Source of the DNA: Nitrospinota bacterium
GTDB lineage: Bacteria > Nitrospinota_A > UBA7883 > JACRLM01
Direction: 5' to 3'
Assembly: GCA_016235255.1 (NCBI GenBank)
Contig: JACRLM010000060.1
Location: 1 to 38,244 of the forward strand
Length of the DNA: 38,244 bases
The notes beneath the pieces are model-generated. The model was not told the DNA's origin and made no database searches. It saw only the letters and a list, made by a program, of their open reading frames with translations. Of this stretch, positions 8,119 through 16,379 are shown piece after piece (within the stretch, counting starts at the first letter, position 1; each line of letters starts with the position of its first letter). The translations under genes were made by a program, and so were the position numbers.

Positions 8119-10359
8119 TTAAATCTTCTTCCTGGCCAGCGCTGGTTGTTCGGCTCCGAGCACGTCCCCAACGCCGATGAGGGTGATGGTGAAAAAGAAC
8201 CTGGTCTCCTCTTCCACCGAAGTGGAGCCGTCCGCTTCCGAGCGCGTCACGTCCCGTTTCTGGAAATTCAGCGCGAAGCCCCAGCAATCGTCCCTGAACC
8301 TTATCCGGGCCATGCTGTCTTTTGCCCGGGCCTCCACTTCGTCGTAGATGACGGAAAAATCGGCCGACAGGCCCCACGGCAGGAACAGTTCCAGCAAAGC
8401 CGTGTCCCACGCCGAGTCCACCCCGTTCATGCCGCTTACGTTCCCCCACGTGTAAGACCTGTCCAGCGCGATGTTGGCGACGGATCCCAATTTTACGCCA
8501 AGTTCAAGTCTGGAGGCGTCCCAGAACTGATCGTAAAAGCTGTAGGTGGTCAGGAGCCTGAAATACGTCCAGTCAATGGGCCGGGTGCTAAGGTCGAACT
8601 GGATGGAGGAAAAGGGGCGCTTGTCCGGGTCGGCGATGTCCGTCCGGTTGGCCTCGTTCAAGTCGTACGACTCGGTGATGTTAAAGGTCAATATCTGCGA
8701 CGTCTTGCTGTCCTCCGGGCCTGTGACCTCCTTGGCCAGAAGGGAATTCTGGATGGTGAGCGATATGGCGTTGGCCGGATTTGATCCGTCTATATTAGAA
8801 TCAATCGTTTTTACCCTTTGCCGGTCCTCGCCGTCAAATTCATATCCGGGTATGTATCCCCATGCGATTATCGGCGTTATAAGATGCTTCAGTTTCGGCC
8901 TTGCCGGATTGTCCATTTCAAAAATGCGGAAGACTTTCGGGCCGGTGAGCGACAGGGCGGCGTAATAATACTGGCGCGAGAAAGAGTTGTCGTACAGCTC
9001 GCCCGTCGCAGGCTCCACCCCGCGTGAGTACCATGTGTGGCGGTAGCTGGCCGCGGCCTCCAGGGAAAGCCAAGGGGCAATGGCCACTGGGTATGAAACC
9101 TGGGGGTAAATGTCGAACCTGTCCACGTCGAAGGAGGTCTTGCCCTCGTCAATCCCGGTGTCCGTCTGCAGCGACGAATAGCTTGATTCCATGGAACCGT
9201 ACACCGGCGACCCGAACAGCGCCTCCTTCTGGTTGACGAACTTTAGTTCCGGCGACCTCTGCACACGGGAGGCGTTGGCCGGATCGGTGGATTTCTGCTC
9301 CCTGGCGAGAAGTGAAAGGCTGCGCGTAGAGAAACTTTTTGAGAACACCACATAACTGTCGTTGTAGTTTTTCGTCCTGTCGTCCACGTTGGCCCCGTAT
9401 TCCCTGTTCAAGGAATTCTCGCTTTCCAAGTTCAGGTTGACGAAGCTTTTAACGTTCCAGGGGAGTGTCTGTCCGTGGACATAGATCACATTCCACAGGT
9501 TGCGGTCGGCGGTCTTTTCCGGGTCGGTCTCTTTCATGTACACGGCGTTCAGTGTCCCGGCCGTGCCGGGGCCGAATATATACCGGTATTCAAGGCCGGC
9601 CAGGTTTCCGCTTTCGCCCATGTAATGATGGGTGATGGTGGCGTCCGTATTTTCTGAAATGGCCCAGAAAAATTCGTTCCGCAATTCCATCCCGTTCTTG
9701 GAAGAGTAGCCGCCCCCAGGAGTCAGAAAGCCTGTGGCCCGCTTCGTCTTCGCCGGGACGATCATGTATGGCAGGTAAAATATCGGCCACCCCCCGGCGC
9801 GGAACACCATCCCTTTCATGTAGGCGTAACCTTCGACCGTAAGGTCCACGCTGTCCGCCTCCATCAGCCAGTGGGGATGGTCCTGTGGGCAGGTGGTGAC
9901 GGCGCCGTATGTGATTTCATACCTGTCATCGGCCACGCGGACGATCTTCACTCCGTTGAAAAAATAGCGCTGGCCAAAGTTGCCCGCCGCCCTGTAAAGC
10001 GCGCCGAGCTTCGTGTTGGAGTTGAACTCGGCCTTCTGGCCGTGGATCTGCGCGGTGGGATCGGTGTACCATGCGTTCCCGTCCACGACGCCGTCGCCTG
10101 TCTTTTCGTCGTACTCGGCCAAGTCTCCGGTGATCACCTTGTCGGCGTACTGGATGGAGACGTTGCCCGTGGCGGTGGATATCCCGGTCTGTGCGTTGCG
10201 GTGTGCCTCATCGGCCATGATGGTTACCGGGTTTTTTTGCCCGGACTGCTGGGCTGCGCATGGCGCGGGGTGGAGAAATGCGGACAACGCCGCCAGGACC
10301 GCGAACAGGGCTGTCCGGGATGCAAAAAAACGGGGCCGAGCTGTTTTGGGAGCCATCAT
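8119..10359 (-). CDS. lptD: LPS-assembly outer-membrane protein LptD
   Basis: LptD is the beta-barrel that inserts lipopolysaccharide into the outer leaflet. The roughly 746-residue product has a signal peptide (through about residue 35, ending PCAAQQ), an OstA/LptA-like jellyroll (about 40-150, with ITGDLAEYDEKTGDG), then the barrel with the conserved TTCPQDHPHW and FYLPYMIVPAKTKRATGFL segments. A late RDDCWGFAL segment carries one cysteine where the E. coli protein has an adjacent pair. I chose ATG 10359; ATG 10356 is equally possible, and a TTG at 10401 would add an unlikely N-terminus. About 100 bp without a gene separate it from the CBS protein. Confidence 0.92.
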   Translation of the reverse strand: MMAPKTARPRFFASRTALFAVLAALSAFLHPAPCAAQQSGQKNPVTIMADEAHRNAQTGISTATGNVSIQYADKVITGDLAEYDEKTGDGVVDGNAWYTDPTAQIHGQKAEFNSNTKLGALYRAAGNFGQRYFFNGVKIVRVADDRYEITYGAVTTCPQDHPHWLMEADSVDLTVEGYAYMKGMVFRAGGWPIFYLPYMIVPAKTKRATGFLTPGGGYSSKNGMELRNEFFWAISENTDATITHHYMGESGNLAGLEYRYIFGPGTAGTLNAVYMKETDPEKTADRNLWNVIYVHGQTLPWNVKSFVNLNLESENSLNREYGANVDDRTKNYNDSYVVFSKSFSTRSLSLLAREQKSTDPANASRVQRSPELKFVNQKEALFGSPVYGSMESSYSSLQTDTGIDEGKTSFDVDRFDIYPQVSYPVAIAPWLSLEAAASYRHTWYSRGVEPATGELYDNSFSRQYYYAALSLTGPKVFRIFEMDNPARPKLKHLITPIIAWGYIPGYEFDGEDRQRVKTIDSNIDGSNPANAISLTIQNSLLAKEVTGPEDSKTSQILTFNITESYDLNEANRTDIADPDKRPFSSIQFDLSTRPIDWTYFRLLTTYSFYDQFWDASRLELGVKLGSVANIALDRSYTWGNVSGMNGVDSAWDTALLELFLPWGLSADFSVIYDEVEARAKDSMARIRFRDDCWGFALNFQKRDVTRSEADGSTSVEEETRFFFTITLIGVGDVLGAEQPALARKKI

Positions 10360-10462
10360 ACCGCCATGATCGCCAAAGGGCCGAAAACCGGGTGAAAACA
10401 AACTTTATTAAAAACGATTGTGGCATTGTATCGGCGCGGGCGGCGGCAAGTCAACGGTGCCG

Positions 10463-11152
10463 TCACCTCTTCTTGCGCCTTCTCACCTCGCCGGTGAAGT
10501 CCTCCGCCACGCTGATAAGCGTGAACTTGCTTCCCAGCGCCCGGCGCATCTTTTCCACCTCATCCTTGTCCACCCTTCGTATCCGGAAATAGACCTCCCG
10601 GTTTTTCTCCCCCTCGCTCGGGTAGTGGGTGAGCACGCTAATGATCCTGGCGCCCATCGCCCGCAGATCGTCGGCCACTTCCTTTAACGATCCGGGCCTG
10701 TCCTCCAGTGAAAAGGCAAACTGCACGCCGTCGTGGTTCGCCCCTGTTATGGAGACAAGGGCGCGGAAAATGTCTGTCTGGGTGATCACGCCGGTAACGC
10801 GGCTGTCATCGTCCACCACCGGCAGGCCGGATATCTTGTTGTCGAGCATCAGCACGGCGGCAAGCTCCACGGTCTCGCCCGCCTTGACTGTAACCACGTT
10901 GCGGGTCATTATCTCGCATAGTTTCACGTTGGCCAGCAGGTAGTTAAGCTCGAAAACGTCCAGCGAAGTGGCCTTGGAGGGGGCGGCGGCCTTCAAGTCC
11001 CTGTCCGTCACCACCCCGGCCAGCCTTCCGTCATTGTCCACCACCGGCAGGTAGCGGATGCCCGCGCTTTTCATGATGTGGGAAGCCGTCATTATCGGTG
11101 TCCCCATTTCCGCCACGATGGCCTTCTTGCTCATCCAGTCGCCTATCAGCAT
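10463..11152 (-). CDS. Paired CBS domain protein with C-terminal ACT domain (AcuB-like)
   Basis: The 229-residue protein has two CBS motifs (about residues 1-60 and 75-140; PIMTASHIMKSAGIRYLPVVD and VELAAVLMLDNKISGLPVVDD). An ACT domain follows (about 145-215, FSLEDRPGSLKEVADDLRAMGARI), and the tail is basic. CBS pairs bind adenine nucleotides and ACT domains often bind amino acids. That fits a sensor gene behind an amino-acid transporter, but this link is inference. GAGGTGA precedes the ATG. No acuA or acuC partner is nearby, so a role in acetoin metabolism is not supported. Confidence 0.85.
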   Translation of the reverse strand: MLIGDWMSKKAIVAEMGTPIMTASHIMKSAGIRYLPVVDNDGRLAGVVTDRDLKAAAPSKATSLDVFELNYLLANVKLCEIMTRNVVTVKAGETVELAAVLMLDNKISGLPVVDDDSRVTGVITQTDIFRALVSITGANHDGVQFAFSLEDRPGSLKEVADDLRAMGARIISVLTHYPSEGEKNREVYFRIRRVDKDEVEKMRRALGSKFTLISVAEDFTGEVRRRKKR

Positions 11153-11176
11153 GGCTCACCTCGCGTTTGTTCCGGT

Positions 11177-11881
11177 TTACATTCCAAGGTACGCCTCGCG
11201 CACCCGTTCGTCCTCAAGCAGTTCCTTCCCGCTCCCGCTGGCCACCACGCGGCCGTTCTCCAGCACATACGCCCTGTGGCTTATGGCCAAAGACCTTTTC
11301 ACATTCTGCTCCACCAGCAGCACAGTGACCCCCGTTTCGTTTATCACCTTTATTATCCGGAAAATCTCCGAAGCCAGCAGGGGGGACAGCCCCAGCGAAG
11401 GCTCGTCGAGCATCAGTATCTTCGGGAGCGACATCAGCCCCCGCCCCACCGCCGCCATCTGCTGCTCACCGCCGGAAAGTGTCCCGGCCGGCTGATTTTT
11501 CCTTTCGCGCAGCCGGGGAAACAGGCCATACACCCATTCGAGCGTCTCCGCGCGCTTGCGTTTTGCCATGGGGGTAAGCGATCCCATGATAAGGTTTTCC
11601 TCCACCGTCATCTCGGTGAAAAGCCTGCGCCCCTCCGGCACGTGGGCGATGCCGTGGTGGATTATCTTGTCCACCGGCGTCTGGTCGAGCCTTGCCCCGT
11701 CCAGTTCGATTATACCCGCCGCAGGCCGGATGATCCCGGATATGGCGCGCAACGTTGTGGACTTCCCCGCCCCGTTGGAGCCCACCAGCGTGACGATCTC
11801 CTTTTCCCCCGCCGTAAACGAAACGCCCCATAGCGCCTGCATGTCCCCATAGAACGCGTCCAGCCCGGTAACCTTAAGCAT
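11177..11881 (-). CDS. livF: Branched-chain amino acid-type ABC transporter ATP-binding protein LivF
   Basis: A 234-residue ATPase with Walker A GSNGAGKST, the signature TLSGGEQQMAAVGRGLM, Walker B ILMLDEPSLGLSPLL, and the LivF ending ERVREAYLGM. It opens MLKVTGLDAFYGDMQALWGVSF, as LivF proteins do. With LivG it forms the ATPase heterodimer that drives import of leucine, isoleucine, valine or a related substrate. The start overlaps the end of livG by 8 bp. Confidence 0.93.
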   Translation of the reverse strand: MLKVTGLDAFYGDMQALWGVSFTAGEKEIVTLVGSNGAGKSTTLRAISGIIRPAAGIIELDGARLDQTPVDKIIHHGIAHVPEGRRLFTEMTVEENLIMGSLTPMAKRKRAETLEWVYGLFPRLRERKNQPAGTLSGGEQQMAAVGRGLMSLPKILMLDEPSLGLSPLLASEIFRIIKVINETGVTVLLVEQNVKRSLAISHRAYVLENGRVVASGSGKELLEDERVREAYLGM

Positions 11882-12596
11882 CCTGCGGCTCCCCCAGGTA
11901 CGCCTCGATCACCGCCGGGGCCGCCGTCACCTCCAAAGGCGATCCTTCGGCGATGGTCTGGCCGAAGTTGATGACGTGTATCCTGTCCGAAATGGACATC
12001 ATCACCTTCATGATGTGCTCCACTATCACTATCGTCACCCCGCTCTGCTTTATCTTGCGGATGAGCGCGATGGCCTCGTCCTGTTCGGACGGGTTCAGTC
12101 CCGCGAAGGTCTCGTCCAGAAGTATCATCGCAGGCTTCGTTGCAAGCGCCCTTGTGATCTCCAGCCGTTTGCGGTCCCCAATGGTGAGCCCTCCGGCGAT
12201 CATCTCCCTTTTCCCGTGGATGCCGCAAAATTCCATGGTTTCCGCCGCCAGGCCCCTCGCCGTACGCATGGAGCCCGCCTTGGCAAAGGCCGCCGCCAGC
12301 ACATTGTCCTCCACCGTCATGCGCTTTAGCGGCCGCACCACTTGGAACGTGCGGGCGATCCCCAGCCGGTTTATTTTGTGCGGCTTTAGCCCGTCTATCC
12401 TCTTTCCCTTGAAATGCACTTCGCCGGCGGTGGGCCTGAAAAAGCCGGAGACGAGGTTGAATATCGTCGTCTTTCCCGATCCGTTCGGCCCGATAAGCCC
12501 GAAAATTTCCCCCTGCGCCACGCTAAAGCTCACTCCGTTCACAGCCGCCAGGCCGCCGAAATATTTGACGAGCCCCTTCACCTCGAAAAAGCCCAT
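11874..12596 (-). CDS. livG: Branched-chain amino acid-type ABC transporter ATP-binding protein LivG
   Basis: A 240-residue ATPase with Walker A GPNGSGKTT, a LivG-type signature (GLTIGDRKRLEITRALA) and Walker B MILLDETFAGLNPSE. It contains the LGIARTFQVVRPLKRMTVEDNV segment seen in LivG. Its ATG follows directly on the TAG of livM with no gap, so translation is probably coupled. Length is slightly under that of the E. coli protein. Confidence 0.93.
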   Translation of the reverse strand: MGFFEVKGLVKYFGGLAAVNGVSFSVAQGEIFGLIGPNGSGKTTIFNLVSGFFRPTAGEVHFKGKRIDGLKPHKINRLGIARTFQVVRPLKRMTVEDNVLAAAFAKAGSMRTARGLAAETMEFCGIHGKREMIAGGLTIGDRKRLEITRALATKPAMILLDETFAGLNPSEQDEAIALIRKIKQSGVTIVIVEHIMKVMMSISDRIHVINFGQTIAEGSPLEVTAAPAVIEAYLGEPQDA

Positions 12597-13601
12597 CTAT
12601 GCCCCCTTGCGTCGTGAAAAGCGCCGTGCGATCTTCCCCCAGTCACCAACAACGCCGTTGGGCATGAACCGGATCACGATCACCACCAGCGCACCGAATC
12701 CCAATACGTGCGCCTTGGCCATATAATCCGCCGCAGTCATCAGGCTTTCCACCCCGGTGGCCTTCGCGGCTTCGGCGATATAGCCGAAACCGCCCGTGCG
12801 GAACATCTCCTGGGTGAGCACCATGATGAACGCCCCCACCGCCGGGCCGTATATCGTCCCCACCCCGCCGACTATACCGACAAGGATCGCCATTATGGAG
12901 ATGTCGTGGAGGGAAAAGACCACATGCGGATCTATGAACCCCATGTAATTCATGTACAAGCCCCCCGCCACGCCAGTGAGGGCGGCGGCGATGGTGAGCG
13001 ACACCATTTTGTAAAAGTGCGTGTCCACCCCCAGGCTCTCCGCCGCGTCCGGGTCCTCCCGGATGGAGATGAAGTAATAGCCGGTCTTCGAGCGCATCAC
13101 AAGCATCACCGACACCACGGAGAACGCCGCCAGCGCAAGCGTTATGTAGTAATAGGGAGTCTTGGAGATGTACGTCTGCATTATCATGATCCCCACCATC
13201 CCTTGCGTGAGCGATTCCCATATGGTGGCGACATGGCGCATCACCTCGTTTAGCGCCAGCGTAGCCAGTGCGAAGTAAGCCCCCCGCAACCTGAAGCATA
13301 TCCAGCCGAATGGGAGGGCGATGAGCGCCGCCACCACACCTCCCAGTGGCACACCCCACCAGGCCGACCAGCCAAGGTGGACCACCAGCAAGCCCGATGT
13401 GTACGCACCGGAGCCGAAGAACGCCGCGTCGCCGAAGGACACCTGCCCGGTGTACCCCGCCAGCAGGTTCCAGGCCGAGCCAATCACCACCCACATCAGG
13501 GTCAATATCAAAAGGTGCAGGTAATAGTCGTTGTCCACCAGAAGCGGGACCGCCGCCAGCGCCGCAAGGATGATAGCAGGAGCCCATTTTTGATACCCCA
13601 T
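12597..13601 (-). CDS. livM: Branched-chain amino acid-type ABC transporter permease LivM
   Basis: A roughly 334-residue permease with about eight to ten membrane segments and the LivM hallmarks WNLLAGYTGQVSFGDAAFFG (near the N-terminus), RLRGAYFALATLALNEV, and SIREDPDAAESLGVD followed by YKMVSLTIAAALTGVAGGLY. I favour ATG 13601, with AAGG upstream at 10 bases. A GTG at 13610 would overlap the livH stop as GTGA and add three residues. Confidence 0.92.
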   Translation of the reverse strand: MGYQKWAPAIILAALAAVPLLVDNDYYLHLLILTLMWVVIGSAWNLLAGYTGQVSFGDAAFFGSGAYTSGLLVVHLGWSAWWGVPLGGVVAALIALPFGWICFRLRGAYFALATLALNEVMRHVATIWESLTQGMVGIMIMQTYISKTPYYYITLALAAFSVVSVMLVMRSKTGYYFISIREDPDAAESLGVDTHFYKMVSLTIAAALTGVAGGLYMNYMGFIDPHVVFSLHDISIMAILVGIVGGVGTIYGPAVGAFIMVLTQEMFRTGGFGYIAEAAKATGVESLMTAADYMAKAHVLGFGALVVIVIRFMPNGVVGDWGKIARRFSRRKGA

Positions 13602-13606
13602 CGCCG

Positions 13607-14482
13607 TCACGCCTTGGTGAGCGCTTTGATCCCGCCGGGCAGGAACAAAAGGACGAGGATGAATATCACAAGGCCGATAAGGTCCTCAAATTCCATGCCC
13701 ACATAGGTGGCGCCGAACGCCTCGGCCAGCCCCAGAGTCACCCCGCCGAAGATCGCTCCCACCGTGGAGCCAAGCCCGCCGAGGATGCATATTACGAAAG
13801 CCTTGCGTGTGAACGGCCCGCCGATGTCCGGATAAAGATAGAAAATCGGCATGAGCAGCGTCCCCGCCGCCGCCACCAGCGCCGAGCCCAGACCGAAGGT
13901 GACATATGTGATCCGCTCCGTGTCCACCCCCATCAGGCCAGCCGCCATCCTGTCCTGCGCGGTGGCCCGGATGGAGCGGCCGGTGTCCGTCTTGATGAGG
14001 AACAAGAACAGCCCCGCCGTCATCAGCGTGGCTATCACGAAGTCCACCATCAGCGGCACGCTGAACGAAATGTTCCCCGCGAACATCGTGGAGTTGGAAT
14101 AGGAGGTCTTCACGGACTTGTAGTCCGAAGTGAATATGAACCTCATTATCTCCGTAAGCACCATCCCGATCCCCACCGTCATGAGCACCTGGTTTTCCGG
14201 CAAGATCGTCTCCACCCGGATGAGCGGATTTAGAAGGTATTTCTGGAGGATAAGCCCCAGCGCAAAAATGGTGGGGGCGCTCACGGCAAGCGAAAGGTAC
14301 GGGTCCATCCCCAGCACGGCGAACAGGGAGTATGTAAGGTACATGCTCACCATCATCATCTGGCCGTGGGCCAGGTTGATGATCCCCATCACACCCATGA
14401 CAAGGGTCATCCCCATGCCGATAAGGGCGTATAGCCCCCCCTTAAGTACGCCGGAAACGAGGGTCTGGAGAAAGAGGTCCAT
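13607..14482 (-). CDS. livH: Branched-chain amino acid-type ABC transporter permease LivH
   Basis: A roughly 291-residue permease starting MDLFLQTLVSGVLKGGLYAL, the normal LivH start, with GIINLAHGQMMMVSMYL and the C-terminal GGLGSTVGAIFGGVTLGLAE typical of the family. An in-frame extension up to 14557 is judged spurious because it runs through the palindromic repeat and lacks hydrophobic character. A weak Shine-Dalgarno (AGG) lies about 11 bases before the ATG. Confidence 0.92.
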   Translation of the reverse strand: MDLFLQTLVSGVLKGGLYALIGMGMTLVMGVMGIINLAHGQMMMVSMYLTYSLFAVLGMDPYLSLAVSAPTIFALGLILQKYLLNPLIRVETILPENQVLMTVGIGMVLTEIMRFIFTSDYKSVKTSYSNSTMFAGNISFSVPLMVDFVIATLMTAGLFLFLIKTDTGRSIRATAQDRMAAGLMGVDTERITYVTFGLGSALVAAAGTLLMPIFYLYPDIGGPFTRKAFVICILGGLGSTVGAIFGGVTLGLAEAFGATYVGMEFEDLIGLVIFILVLLFLPGGIKALTKA

Positions 14483-14502
14483 TTTGCGCGAACCTATTTT
14501 AA

Positions 14503-14556
14503 TGTAGAGGCGACCCGTTGGGGCGCCCGAGGGCGAGGCGGCGCCTCGCCCCTGCA
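14503..14556. repeat. REP-like palindromic element between livK and livH
   Basis: The ends, TGTAGAGGCGA (14503-14513) and TCGCCCCTGCA (14546-14556), are inverted repeats with two mismatches. Inside is a perfect 9-bp stem, GGGCGAGGC (14531-14539) and GCCTCGCCC (14543-14551), with a three-base loop, beside the palindrome GGGCGCCC (14521-14528). The sequence style resembles dispersed GTAGGGGCGA-type palindromes that I recall from other genomes. Between a binding-protein gene and its permease, such a hairpin could stabilise the upstream mRNA or lower read-through. Confidence 0.6.
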
Positions 14557-14564
14557 TGGCCCAC

Positions 14565-15914
14565 CTACTTCCTCTCCTTGGCCCAGTCCACCGGATAAAC
14601 GTACCTGGCGGAGGCGCCCTTCTTCGGCCACACTATCTCAAGCTTCCCGTTTATCCACTGCACCACGTAAGAGTCCAGCTTGTTCTGGTTGACCTTCTTG
14701 CCGTCGGCGGCGAATTTCACCTGGCCGAACACCGTCATCATGTTCGTCTCCGCCAGGGCCTTCTTCACGTCATCCGTGGAAAGTGATTTGGCCCTGTTAA
14801 GCGCGTCGGCTATCACGTACATCGCCGCGTAGGCCTCCGCGCCGTGATACTCGGTCTCCCGGTTGTGCTTTTTGACGAACTTGTCGAAATACTCCCTGGC
14901 TCCAGGATACGGCAGCGACTGATGCCACAACGTGGCCGATATCACCTTCTCGGACGCCTTGCCGGCCCCTTCCCGGAACTCCGGCAACGTGAACCCGGCG
15001 CCACCACCGGCGAAAATCCTGGGCGCAAGCTTCAATTCCATCGAGTGGTTCATCAGGAGCGCCGCGTCGTTGGAATAGGAGACCATGTAGATCACGTCCG
15101 GGTTGGCCTGCTTGATCCGCGAAAGGATCGGCTTGAAGTCCAGCGTGGCCTTGTCATACCCCTCCTTTATCAGCACGCTTATTCCCATCTTCTTGAACCG
15201 CTCGTCCACGTTGGAGGCCGACGAAGTGCCGAAAAGGCTGTTCTCATAAAGGATCACCGCAGTCTTGGGCTTCACCACTTCGGACAGGAACTCGCACACG
15301 CCCTCGGCGTATTCGCTGGCCGGAGGATTGATCCGGAAGACCGAATAGCGCGGCATGATCATGGCCACTTCTTTTTCCGCCTTGGCCTTCAGCTCGTCGA
15401 GTTCCTTTTTGATCTCCGCTTTCCTGGCGGGGTCTTTCTCATCGTCCATCGCTTTTTTCTTCTTGGCCGCCATCTGGCCGGACGGGGTGTAGCCGGCGGG
15501 CTCTGTGATGTTGTCCGCCGAGCCTGTGTTTATCACCAGCGGGAACCCCTTGTTCACCGCCACCCCCGCCATCGCCGCGGTGACGGAGGAACTGTACCCG
15601 CCGCCGATGACCGCCACCCTGTCCTGCGTGATCAGTTTTTCGATGGCGTTTCGCCCCACGTCCGGCTTGCTCTGGTCGTCCTCGAAAATCACCTTCACCG
15701 GAGCGCCGCGCACCCCTCCCTTGGCGTTGATCTCCTCTATCGCCATTTCAAACGACAGTTTTTCTATTTCGCCGAACTTGGCCTCCGACCCGGTGAGAGG
15801 CAGCACTATGCCCACCTTGACAGGCTCCGCCGCAAAGGCCCATGATCCAGTAAATTGGACGCCGGCTATTGCGGCAAGGAAAGAAAGGACAAAAAGACAC
15901 GCGGTTTTTTTCAT
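14565..15914 (-). CDS. livK: Branched-chain amino acid-type ABC transporter substrate-binding protein
   Basis: A roughly 449-residue periplasmic binding protein with a signal peptide (MKKTACLFVLSFLAAIAGV, cleavage after about residue 28, FAAEPVKVG). The type I fold motifs are VKVGIVLPLTGSEAKFGE, VIGGGYSSSVTAAMAGVA and YGAEAYAAMY-like AYAAMYVIADAL. It is longer than LivK of E. coli because of a lysine/glutamate-rich insertion at about 145-186. The start ATG 15914 has GAGGGTGG just upstream. It heads the transporter operon. Substrate could be amino acids, amides or another small ligand. Confidence 0.9.
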   Translation of the reverse strand: MKKTACLFVLSFLAAIAGVQFTGSWAFAAEPVKVGIVLPLTGSEAKFGEIEKLSFEMAIEEINAKGGVRGAPVKVIFEDDQSKPDVGRNAIEKLITQDRVAVIGGGYSSSVTAAMAGVAVNKGFPLVINTGSADNITEPAGYTPSGQMAAKKKKAMDDEKDPARKAEIKKELDELKAKAEKEVAMIMPRYSVFRINPPASEYAEGVCEFLSEVVKPKTAVILYENSLFGTSSASNVDERFKKMGISVLIKEGYDKATLDFKPILSRIKQANPDVIYMVSYSNDAALLMNHSMELKLAPRIFAGGGAGFTLPEFREGAGKASEKVISATLWHQSLPYPGAREYFDKFVKKHNRETEYHGAEAYAAMYVIADALNRAKSLSTDDVKKALAETNMMTVFGQVKFAADGKKVNQNKLDSYVVQWINGKLEIVWPKKGASARYVYPVDWAKERK

Positions 15915-16022
15915 AATCCACCCTCGAGAACGATGGTTGATCAAATGCGCCGGACTTCCCCATGGCAAGCGCGTTATCGGCGCAGCGGCGCTCAAGCTGA
16001 TATAAAAGCGCGCCCTTGGCGT

Positions 16023-16049
16023 ATTATATTTTACAAACGGCCCGGTAAA
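16023..16049 (-). promoter_or_regulatory. Candidate livK promoter
   Basis: On the reverse strand a perfect -10 hexamer TATAAT (16028-16023) lies about 110 bp before livK. The best upstream partner, TTTACC (16049-16044), matches four of six -35 bases but with a short 15-bp spacer. The -10 is convincing, the -35 is not. Confidence 0.35.
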
Positions 16050-16089
16050 GACAAAATTCGGGGGGCGCGGCCGGGGTGATACAAATGTT

Positions 16090-16119
16090 TTGACATAGGG
16101 CCTCCCGGCGCCATAGTAT
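16090..16119 (+). promoter_or_regulatory. Sigma-70 promoter of the tRNA-Ala gene
   Basis: A perfect -35 TTGACA (16090-16095) and a -10-like TAGTAT (16114-16119, four of six matches) are separated by 18 bp. The predicted start near 16126 lies about 13 bp before the tRNA, as expected for a stable RNA promoter. Confidence 0.6.
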
Positions 16120-16138
16120 TTTTGTTTACGCCATGCAC

Positions 16139-16214
16139 GGGGCAGTAGCTCAGTTGGGAGAGCGCAGCGTTCGCAATGCTGAGGTCAGGGGTTCGATCCC
16201 CCTCTGCTCCACCA
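16139..16214 (+). tRNA. tRNA-Ala (anticodon CGC), CCA encoded
   Basis: A full cloverleaf can be drawn. The acceptor stem GGGCAG pairs with CTGCTCC including the G3:U70 wobble that identifies alanine tRNAs. The D arm is GCTC/GAGC, the anticodon stem CAGCG/TGCTG with loop TTCGCAA (anticodon CGC, reading GCG), and the T arm AGGGG-TTCGATC-CCCCT. The discriminator A and CCA are encoded (16211-16214). The gene's 3' end is the integration site of the island, yet the tRNA is intact. Confidence 0.95.
16191..16209 (+). other. Putative attL core in the tRNA-Ala 3' end
   Basis: The T-loop to acceptor segment GTTCGATCCCCCTCTGCTC matches 34569-34587 at 15 of 19 positions, including two perfect 7-bp blocks (GTTCGAT and CCTCTGC). 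P4-type integrases commonly use the tRNA 3' end as attachment site, and a 7-bp block is a plausible crossover region. Confidence 0.55.
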
Positions 16215-16233
16215 TTTTCCCTTCCGGGAAAAT
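16214..16233 (+). terminator. Hairpin directly after the tRNA CCA
   Basis: ATTTTCCC (16214-16221) and GGGAAAAT (16226-16233) form a perfect 8-bp stem with a four-base loop, starting on the last base of the tRNA CCA end. There is no strong T tract after it, so it may be a processing signal or a weak terminator. It lies on the island side of the attachment core. Confidence 0.45.
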
Positions 16234-16318
16234 CCAATAAAATCCATTTTACCCAGCAAAGGTATGGGTTTTAGGGATTTTAGCATCCAGCTACGTCCAA
16301 ACAAATATATTGAAATCC

Positions 16319-16349
16319 GACGGTAACTGACGGTAACATTGACGGTAAC
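16319..16349 (+). repeat. Three direct GACGGTAAC repeats, putative integrase arm sites
   Basis: Copies at 16319-16327, 16329-16337 and 16341-16349 are spaced 10 and 12 bp, about one DNA helix turn. The same 9-mer occurs twice at the other island end (34497-34517), again 12 bp apart. Their position just inside both att sites suggests binding sites for the integrase N-terminal domain or an AlpA-like excision factor. Confidence 0.6.
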
Positions 16350-16379
16350 TCTATGATCCTCAAAAGGAGTTACCGTCAA
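16339..16379 (+). promoter_or_regulatory. Perfect 13-bp inverted repeat over the integrase ribosome binding site
   Basis: TTGACGGTAACTC (16339-16351) and GAGTTACCGTCAA (16367-16379) are exact inverted repeats separated by 15 bases. The right arm contains most of the Shine-Dalgarno sequence (AGGAG, 16365-16369) and the first base of the integrase ATG. In RNA this hairpin would hide the start site. In DNA it is a paired binding site for whatever binds GACGGTAAC. Either would permit autoregulation of the integrase. Confidence 0.6.
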
